Assembly (NCBI GenBank): GCA_004194705.1
Contig: SADC01001061.1
Coordinates: 1 to 64,000 of the forward strand
Length of the DNA: 64,000 nucleotides
DNA from: Ditylenchus dipsaci
Lineage: Eukaryota; Nematoda; Chromadorea; Rhabditida; Anguinidae
Direction of reading: 5' to 3'
The first letter of the stretch is position 1. Each line of letters opens with the position of its first letter. Made by a program: the position numbers and the translations under genes. Below, one piece after another: positions 44,930 through 54,300 of the stretch. Below the pieces are notes generated by a model, which saw only the letters and a program-made list of their open reading frames with translations, was not told the DNA's origin and did no database searches.

Positions 44930-45340
44930 ACGGCCGCCAGGCGAAATTGGCGATTTTGGAGCGCCGGCGCATGTGTTCAAACATGTGTAAAAAAATTTGA
45001 GGATATATAGATGTAAATTTTTTATCTATCAATAAAATTACTCTTCAAAGAAATCTTCTTTTACATCTTTACTAGCTAAAATTTTCTTTGCTATTTGTCG
45101 TAAGTAAGCATCTTCTTTTGCCTCCATTTCTTCAGAATCATCGTCTAATATGGCATTTTCTCCGGCGGGCCGGCTCCCGCCGCCGCCCCGGCGGGAAATA
45201 TTGGGGATTTTGGAGCGCCGGCGGCCGGCGCTCCGCCGGCGGCGGCGAAATTTTCGAAATGCCGGCGGCGGCGGAGGCGCTCATTTTTAAAAGCACCCGG
45301 CGAAGGCGGCGGCGCTTTTTATTTTTTTGGGGAACGTGCA
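44930..45340. repeat. GC-rich CCGGCGG island
   Basis: In an AT-rich region this stretch is dominated by GCCGGCGGC/GCCGCCGCC, with ATTTTGGAGCGCCGGCG twice (about 44952 and 45208). The ORFs are repeat-driven. It could be a transposon core or an insert from elsewhere. Confidence 0.6.
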
Positions 45341-46126
45341 AGTATGCTCCTGTCTTTGAAGACCTATATCTCAGTCCGGCGTAAATATTTTGCCAATCTA
45401 TTTTTCACGTTTTCTTAACTCCCACGATTTCTACCGGTTCCACTTTTTCGATTTTGAATTTTTACATGAAAGTCTTGAGATTTTGGGCGGTCGAAAAATA
45501 ATTCTCCTGGGGATTAATAGAGTTTTAAACTCTTACCAAGATAATCCAAATGGCTCAGTAATGTGGAACTCGATCACACATTTTACATCGCAATAATCTA
45601 ATTTAGCAGGCATAGCTGTTGAGCTGCCTAGTGAATCGTGCTAATTTCACAAACAAGATACAAAAAAGTAAAAAAATTCGTTTTAGTTCATTATAACACA
45701 CGCAGCTTGCGACACGTTGGTCTACTGTGCATCTGGTCTTAAGCACGTAAATTTCAGGTATGTTAATTACTTGTGTGAGTTACGTAAAATAAAAAATATT
45801 TTTTTGGTGAAAGAATTTGTTTTTACCAAATGGACACCTAAGTGATGCAAGTGCTCATCCAATTGGTTTCTTCCACTCCATGATCATCAACTTTTAATGA
45901 GATATCGCTTTCATCAATATCATCGATACAATCCCTAAACAATGATAAAAATAGTGTAGGTAATTTGGCTTAAGGTGGAGGATAATAAGAGATTGTGAAT
46001 GAGATAGTTAAAGAGAAAGTTGAAGTGAGAGATAGCTAAAGACTGTGTAATGATTAGAGGCTGGGGTATGATAATCGCGGCGAAATTTCGGCCGCGGCGA
46101 GATTATGTCTCGTACCAAAAAGAGTA

Positions 46127-46195
46127 CAGTCGACGCTCTCTATTACGACTCGGTTTAGCCGGTCCCTTGAGAGTCGTTATAGAGAGCTTCGACTG
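46127..46195. mobile_element. 69-bp pogo-like MITE
   Basis: CAGTCGACGCTCTCTATTACG and complement with TA duplications (46125-46126, 46196-46197); practically only two ends joined by a short loop. Confidence 0.75.
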
Positions 46196-46429
46196 TATGT
46201 GCCATCTCTACTTCTTTATGCCGCAAAAATACTTTTTTTGTCGTAAAAAACCTTTTTTGTTGCTACTTTTTCTTGATGTAAATTATTTTTCACGGCAGAG
46301 CAGAAATTTATTTTAGCGGCAAAAAAAATTTTTGTGGCATAAAAAAGGTTTGCCTCTATAGTTGACTCTTGAATCAAGAGTCTTGATATTGATAAAAGGG
46401 TAATATAAGGGAACTTATGTACTTGGGGG

Positions 46430-47115
46430 GGGCGCATTTTTTGCACATTTGTAAATCATGTTTAAACGACTTCTAAGTAATTTTTATATGCTTAAAACGA
46501 TTAAAAAGTTGTTTTCTGACACTTTTCCACGTAAAAAATAGATTTTTTGAAAAAAAATTCTTTGGCCAAAATAAGACTTATTGCCTTGGGGGACCAAGGC
46601 AAAACACCTTGTATTAAGGGATTCTACCGCGTTTTGGTCACTGGAGCTGGGCAAAAAGAGTCGCTTAATGCATTTTGATCAAGAGTCTTGCTCGGAATTA
46701 TGTCTAAGGTAAGTGAGTGCGCGCATCTCTAACCATCCAAGCCCCTGCGCCCCTTCGGGGCGCAGGGGGCTTGGTTGCTTGGGGTTGAGATGCGCACACC
46801 CACATACCTTAAACGCAAATCACTCGAAAGTGACTCTGGATGCATAAAAATGTATGCATACCAGAGTTTCTTTATGCGGTAGGCCCCAGTCAACAAAACT
46901 ATGTTCAAATTCCATCTTTTTGTGGTATCCAGGTACCCTTTCAGGTTGGATTTCCTTGGGGGACCAAGGCAAAAAGTCAAATTTTAGTCAAAAAAATTTT
47001 TTTCAAAAAAACGATTTTTGTGTGGAAAAGTGTCAGAAAATGACTTTCTTATCGTTTAAAGCACATAAAAGTTACTTAGGAGTCGTTTAAACATGATTTA
47101 CAAATTAGTAAAAAA
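46430..47115. mobile_element. Palindromic element, about 690 bp, GC-hairpin centre
   Basis: GTTTAAACGACTTCTAAGTAA and AAAGTGTCAGAAAA arms mirror each other; centre CCCCTGCGCCCCTTCGGGGC near 46750. The outer ACTTGGGGGG/CCCCCCAAGT marks the ends. Confidence 0.75.
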
Positions 47116-47274
47116 TGCGCCCCCCAAGTAAATAAGTGCCATATAAGGGCATCTCTTCAAGTTCGTTCCCGCCTAGGATTCAAAAACTTTTTCGACCTCA
47201 ATTTTGGATGCCTTTTGCCAGAAGTGGAGTACACGAAAGGGAGCACCAAAATATTTGCAGCCATTTTATACATA

Positions 47275-47422
47275 CCGCATTTCCTCTAATTTAGCTCCCC
47301 CCTCTAATGACGCCGATCAATAAACTTTTGTGAGAGAGTTAAGGCCATTTTTTGATTTACAATTTCAAGATTTTCGGGCATCCAAAAAATTTAGCCCCGG
47401 GGGCTAAATTACAGAAATACGG
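47275..47422. mobile_element. TA-target MITE (CCGTATTTCCTCTAAT family)
   Basis: CCGCATTTCCTCTAATTTAGC at the left, GGCTAAATTACAGAAATACGG at the right, with TA on both sides. 148 bp. Confidence 0.75.
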
Positions 47423-48640
47423 TATTCCACAATTTCTTAAAGTTGGATCAAAAATGAGGAAAATTCAGAATGAAAATAGAAAATTTAATCTTGATGAGAA
47501 CGCCGATCAATAAACTTTTGTGACGGAAGACGGGGGGGTGTGTGGATATACCAGTGAAAACACTTTGGCTTACATCCTCTCTTTTTCCATTTTTTGGTAA
47601 AGTCGGATGAAAAACAGCTGAATGGTTGTTTGCAAAAGGTATTTATTTATTTATTTGGTGTTCAAACATATTAATACAGCAGATAAACAAGCAAAGAATT
47701 ATGACAATGGCGAATGACTAATTTAGTTTTTTAAATCGGTTTTTTCAACAAAAAAGAATCAAGACTATATCAACAAATCAATCAAACAATCAATTTAGAG
47801 TTTAAAATGCCCGTAAATGGTTTTACACAGCCAAAAGTCAGCTGCAAATAACAAACAATATGTGGTTAGAAGAAAAACAATGGATAAAACGTAAAAATGC
47901 CGCCTTTTGGCGTATTCGAAAATATGCCAACTTTTTTGGGGAGGAAAAGATTTTCCGATTTTAGATAGGGTCATTGGAAATCGGTCCAATTAAAAATGGC
48001 AAAATCTTTTCCTTCCCCTTTTTTTTAGTCAAAAAAACAAAAATTTGCTACCTTTTTTTAAAGTGATATCACCATAGCACTATAGCATAAAAAGGTAATA
48101 GTAAAAATCAAACTACTTTTTTGACTTGTTTCATACAGGGTCTGACAAAAAATCCCTCCGTTTTTAAAAGGCCATAATTTTTTCTAGGTTGTTTTTCAAA
48201 CATATGTTTTTGCAGATCGACTTTTCGGAACTTCTTCGGTTGGATGACCCCTTTTTCATTAACTATGAATATCAGTCCCGGACCCCGGAAAAATTGGGCG
48301 AGACATTTTTTTGCTTTGGCTAACATATGCTGGTCTACCCCTAAGCCTAAAAAAGGCGAATAAAGTTTTACCATTGATACGAATTCGGATTTTCGGAAGG
48401 GAGCCCCCAGCCGAACAAATGCTGATTTTTCTAGCCGACAATTTATTTTGGTGAAAATGTTTTCAACATTCTAACATTTTCAAATAAAGGTGGCACTTTT
48501 ACGCCAAAAGTGGCATTTTTACGTATGGTCAAAAAAATTGGGGCAGACTTTTTTTACAATTTTTTCAAACATGCATGGCTCGCCCAAAAAAAATTCTACC
48601 GAAAATTTCTAAGATAAAAAACTATTTCTCACTCACACAT
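47423..48640. other. No gene seen
   Basis: Unique-looking AT-rich sequence with a GGTCTACCCCTAAGCC module near 48330 and the flank (CCGAAAATTTCTAAGATAAA) that also precedes the 30948 insertion. No supported exon. Confidence 0.4.
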
Positions 48641-48651
48641 ACAGAAATTTA

Positions 48652-49012
48652 GTCTTTTTGTATTGGAATATCACAGCTGTTCTACTAAATCATTCATACT
48701 AAATATTACTGTGGAAAAAAAGTTGAATGACGCCAATAAAAAATTAGTAGTAAAAATATCATGTGTGTTAACATTAGAGGATGGTTTGACTGCGTTGTCG
48801 AGTGCAGCAGAACATTTTGCGTTCCAATTTAGCCTCTCTGATGGACACAAGTGCTGCGCCCAACTTGTCAACAGTCTCTATGTTTTGCAGCAGATACTTC
48901 AAAGTATCCCAGATCATGTCCTGAAAGAGGAACAACTAATTATTTGTTTGTCCACTTTTAGCAGCAAAATCTGCAACGGGTTTGAGGGTTATCTTTCTTT
49001 AGGTTTGAGGAG
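48652..49012 (+). repeat. ORF-bearing dispersed repeat, copy C (longest frame)
   Basis: Open for 128 codons from MEYHSCSTKSFILNITVEKK, then the shared LTLEDGLTALSSAAEHFAFQ...NGFEGYLSLGL, stop at 49049. Upstream to about 48570 it matches 30870-30945 but lacks the two elements inserted there. Confidence 0.5.
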
Positions 49013-49813
49013 GAAGGACCCACCCAAAATATTTTTGAGGGACTTATAGCGTTATTTTGAAACTTTTGATTACAGATTAACTATTTTTGAAATTTTTTTT
49101 GGAAAGTGCTTCTATCAACAAAAAATTTTCTTGAATCCGAATAAGTTGAGATTAGGTCAACAAAATTTCAAGGAGCTAAGATATCATTCTGAGTAAGTGA
49201 ACACTGTGAATTTCTGGGTGGTCTACTCAAAATAGCCACATCCTTGCTTTTTGCAAATATTTTGACTTGATCTCAGCGGATTCAACTTTAGAAAGACATT
49301 TGATGCAACTGAAAATTACCAAGAAAGCAGATAATGTAAAGAAAATTTCTCACACCTTTTCGCTTAAATTTTCCTACAATAGTTTCCCACATAAATTTGT
49401 TATTCAATAAATTCCTGATTATTTAAAAAATTCTTTACGCTACTTAAATGTCGATTTTACGGCAACATGGTAGGTACAGCCGACTCTAGATATTGCAGGC
49501 CTCCTAATAATTAAAAGACCCTTTCTCTTCCTTATCACGGTTATTTGAAAGGTTTGAATGCGTGCGGGACCACACACAGTTTCTCAATAATAATTTCGAA
49601 TTGTTTTTTGTTTGCGCTTATTGTTTCGAAAATAATACAGCAGCCGAAGTGACCGCCCCTCCAAAGAGTATTTTTCACTGAGCCAACTTTTTTCATTTTT
49701 CACCTATTTAACACCTTTTGCACCGACAATAACAAGGGCATTTGGCCAAATAGCAGCATACTTTACATTGCAGTGAATTGGGGTGAAAAAAATCAAGGGA
49801 ATCGACAAAGATA

Positions 49814-50676
49814 GGCTAAAATTCATTTGCGCCCTCAAAATGCTCATTTACGCCCTCAAATCAATTATTTACGCCCTCAAATTTGAAAATTGATCAAAAT
49901 GCTCATTTACGCCCTCAAATTGCTCATTTACGCCCTCAAATTTATTATTTACGCCCTCAAATCGATCAAATTGGGTGGGAATTCCCTATTTTAGGTGGCC
50001 ATATTTTCAGAACTCGAATGTCTGACTGTGTTTAGACTTTCCAAACCGGTATCTTCAGTTTCCCTGAGCCATTCTCAGGCGGAGGTGCACTGGTGATGGT
50101 ACCTAGGTGAAGTACCTATGTGGGTACCAAGTGGTCGTCCACTTGGATCAAAATTTTTTTTTAACGTTTTTCATGTTCCGAAACTTGTTTTTTGGATTTA
50201 TTCGGGCATGCTGAAGATGGTTTGACGGTGGTAAAATGCCGTGTTCTCAAGTATTTTTGAGTGTTGTGAAATAATTGATTTTGGTGAAATCAATTATTCA
50301 CCAAAACTCAAAATATACTCGAGAACACGGGATTTTACCACTGTCAAACCATCTTCAGCATGCCCGAATTAGTCCAGAAAACAGGTTTTGGAACATGAAA
50401 AATGTAAAAATTTTTATGATATAAGTCGACGATCGGCTGGTTTCGCTGGTTGAGACTAAAAAATTTGAATTCCCGCAAAATTTTGGCTAAAATAAGCATT
50501 TTCGTCGATTTGAGGGCGTAAAAAAGAAATTTGAGGGCGTAAATGAGTAATTTGAGGGTGTAAATGAGTAATTTGAGGGCGTAAATAAGCATTTTGATCA
50601 ATTTCAAATTTGAGGGCGTAAATAATTAATTTGAGGGCGTAAATGAGCATTTTGAGGGCGCAAATCACCTATAGCC
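49814..50676. mobile_element. Foldback-type element with TTTACGCCCTCAAATTGCTCA arms (E3)
   Basis: Ends GGCTAAAATTCATTTGCGCC and (inverted) GGCTATAGGTGATTTGCGCC. Arms are tandem 19-20 bp units with TTTACGCCCTCAAAT at 49830-49975 and inverted at 50510-50665. The flanking 10-bp duplication GACAAAGATA is perfect (49804-49813, 50677-50686). The core has the palindrome at 50120-50470. The element is itself inside an older palindrome (about 49500-51040). Confidence 0.87.
50120..50470. mobile_element. GGTCGTCCACTTGG palindromic core, copy in E3
   Basis: AAGTGGTCGTCCACTTGG and GGGCATGCTGAAGATGGTTT mirrored near 50340-50400. Same core as 18172-18530 and 34480-34910. Confidence 0.7.
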
Positions 50677-51321
50677 GACAAAGATAGGCTTAGAGAAAAA
50701 TACTCTTTGGATGGAGCGGGCATTTGGGCTTTTATGGAAAATTTGTTCAAGATTTAGAACCAATTACTACTAGTGAATCATTAGTTGAGCCCAACTTCGC
50801 TTGACAATGACAGATAAGACAACTTATCCGACTTTCACTGCTCCACAGCTGTCATCGTCATTATAAAAGTTCGTCAATTACATTACTTATATGGAATAGA
50901 ACATGACGTTTAAAATTCAAACAAAAAATGCAAACAAAAAAATAATTCGAAAAAAACTTTAAATAAAATAAAAGATAAAATCCATGTGGATCCGCGCGCA
51001 TTCAAACCTTTGAAATTGCCATGATATGGAAGAGACAGAGTACTTTAAGTTAACAACTGAAGTATCGGGTCGACCACGCAAATATTAAGTAGAACTCCTG
51101 AATATCGACTGCACTACTTGAATATCGGTGAAGCGGATAAAAGTTCGGCAATCTCTTATAAGACAAATTTGATTGGGTTATTGATTAACTGTAGGGACAT
51201 TTACAGGCGGTCTTTAACCTAATGGGTCTTTAACCTCATTTCTTTTTTTTTCAAATATGCCAAAGTTATCATCTTCAGACGAATTATTCAAGGTTCAAGG
51301 TCAAAACCAAAATGTATTCAC

Positions 51322-54300
51322 CATAAGTTTGCCGTCATCAATCTGGTCAATGCGAACATCTATGCCCACAGGACTGATTCGGAAAAATGGGATGCCTGAT
51401 ACTGCACATCTGTCCTCGGCACACTCGATGGCTGACTTCTCTTGTCCACCACCTAAACAAACTCCAATAATTATATGAACGATGAAATAATGAGTCCAAA
51501 TGTCAGACCTGTTCCATGAGTAGGGTGGCCATATCTCGAAGATGTCGACTCCTAAGTGATAGACTCGTTCCACTTTGGTACCTCCTCACAGTTTCTAGTG
51601 GTTCTCCTGTGCCAATAGAGATCACACAGGCTAGTCTCAGATTCTCGCCTCCTTGTCGACATTTGTCATATTCCTGTAAATATAGTGTTTCACAATTCAT
51701 TGCCCAATCCAAAATTTATTGTAGGGATTTGCTCTGATAAAAATAAAAACTATAGCAACCTACCCTTAACAGAATAGTCAGAGGACAATTTGCAGCTAGA
51801 GATCCATCAACATATTTATCATCCCCCAAAACATGAGGATGGAAGTAAGTAGGAGCAGCTGAACTCGCCCTAGCTGCGTCCCGAAAACTGATATCCTTGT
51901 CCCAATGACTTCCTTTGATGGGGTAATTGCGAAAAACGTGCAGTTTAGAAGGGGTCATCTGAAAATTAAGGTAAAATAGTTGGATTTGAGGGAGAAGAGC
52001 CAGTTGGCAATGGTTTTCACAGCGGCCACTTAGGGTAACAAGGGTAAAATATCGATTTGTGACTATTTAGGACTAAATTTTGGAATTTTTGATTAGACTT
52101 GGCAGATTGTGTTCCGGCGGGATTCGGGATAGGGATTTTCGGCGCTACTGTAATATATTCCACCTCCCCCCCCCCCAAAAAAACCCTCCTGTAATATACC
52201 TCCCCCCCAATAATTTTTAGGCTTAGGAATTAGGCTTAGCCCTTAGGCTTAGGCTTTGGGCCTTAGGCTCAGGGACAACACGTAATAATTTCACCACTTT
52301 TCCAAAAAAAGTATGGGTTTTGGGGTAGCTGAAAAATTATTGGGGAGGGGGTATATTACAGTAGCTTTTGGGGGGGGGCATATGACAGAAGCGTCGGAAT
52401 TCTCGAAATTTTCGGGAACGGGATCCAGATTTGGGGCTTTGGACTTTGGACCCGCGGGATTCGAGATCGGGATTTTCAAATTTTCGGGATAGCGATTCTC
52501 AAAAATGTCGGGATACCGATCGGGATTTTCCGCTAATTGAGTGATAAAAAAGAAACAGAGACGAGAGAGACAAAAACAAGAGAGACAAGTAATAATGCAA
52601 AATGCACAACAATGAAGTCAAATTAACAAACGGACTGATTTAAAACTGCAGACTACACATTTTGAGACCACACATAACACAGAGGACATGACTCATGAAA
52701 TAAGTATATATCATGATTAACTTAATCATGGGTTCCGGCGGGATTCGGGATTGGGATTTCATTCAAAATTGAAAAAGTCACCAACATTGGGGCTTGGCCA
52801 CCATTGTGACATTTCGTTTGAATTCACGTCTCTCGATTTTTTTTATTATCGGCTGTTTAGTGCATGTTTTTTAAATTTGTTTCAATGTAAGCGAAGCTTT
52901 TTTGAGCAAGTTAGGCAAGTGTACGTTAGGACGGACACAAAGTGTATGTCCTAACAAAAAAGTGAAATTAAAAAAGTGCTGATTCAAACACATGGCACAA
53001 AAGTAACCAAATGTACCCACCATTACCAAAATATCTTGCTCAGTCTGAATCCTTCGAGATCAATTCCTAAAAAATTTAGGGAGCTGAGATACGAGTAGGG
53101 GAGTGGTACGGATTTATGAACGATCTACTCAAAAAACTATATCTCAGTTCGTTGTAATTTTCCGACTTAATCTCAGCGGATTCAGTTTTAAGAAGGCATT
53201 TTGGTGTTACTTTCCAAACTATTTTACTTTCAATTTCCAATTTTCCTAATTTTTTCTGGAGTCTTGTCAAAAGAATATTACCGTCACATTTAGGGCAGGC
53301 ACAGTAAGTCTTTTGGGACACAGGTGGAATATATCTTCGTCCGGGAACACTCTGTTGAGCACTGCATTCACTCGGTTGGTCTGAAAAAAATATTCAAAAT
53401 CAGAAAATATCCAAGTGATTAACTAGAAATTCTTAATGGCTCATTCACAAACGTTGTCGTTGTCGTCGTCGTTGTCATTGGAAAAAATGTTTTATGAAGG
53501 GCATTTACGCCAACGACAACGACTAGGACAACGGCTTTTTTCATTCTTAATTAGACAAATTTTGTATTTTAAGTAAGAATTTTGAGAATTAACTATATTC
53601 TCCACACGTTTTTCCTCGAAATCCAGATTGAAAATGCGAAATTTGTCCAATTTGTAATGAAAAATGCCGTTGTCCTTGGCGTCGTCGTTGGCGGAAAAAA
53701 CGGTTTCATAAAAAAAATATTCCAACGACAACGCCAATGACAACGACAACGTTTGTGAATGAGCCATAACCTGTTTATCCACCACATTGCCGAACAGTCT
53801 TTTCATGGTGCTTTTGTCCAAAAATATCTCGTTTTTCATCTCCCAATAGAGAAAAAAGCTATCGGTTAAGGAATATCCCTTGGCTAATGCTAGAGCCAAC
53901 ATGGCACCCGTAGAACATCCCACATACCAGTCTACCAAAGACAGCAAGCTTTCATCACCCAAAGCTCTTCTGAAAAGTATTATTAGTCATTTTATGCGCT
54001 TGGGTCATTTTTCACATATTTTTTATTGTTTCTATGTTATTGTCTTGAAGGGAAAGTCATTATTTTAAACTTTTCAAATCACAAAAAACCACTTGGATAG
54101 TGGCCAAACCGTCTAGATAGTATCCAAATCACCTGGGTAGTATCCAAACCATCTAGATACTTTCTCAACAACCCAGATAGTGCTTGAATCACCTAAATAG
54201 TGCCCATTTCATCTGAAAAATGTCCAACTCCCGTTTTAATGTCCGATGGGGCATTTTTATCCAAAGCTCTGTGATCTGATATTGATTGTTTATAGCTCAT

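Noticed and set aside
45088..45384. 98-codon ORF with RRRRPGG-type sequence
   Set aside because: Product of the GC-rich CCGGCGG repeat.
53492..53962. 156-codon ORF running past the phospholipase exon (…VMAHSQTLSLSLALSL…)
   Set aside because: Sequence after DKQ is the intron and the foldback element E7; homology resumes in the exon at 53380.
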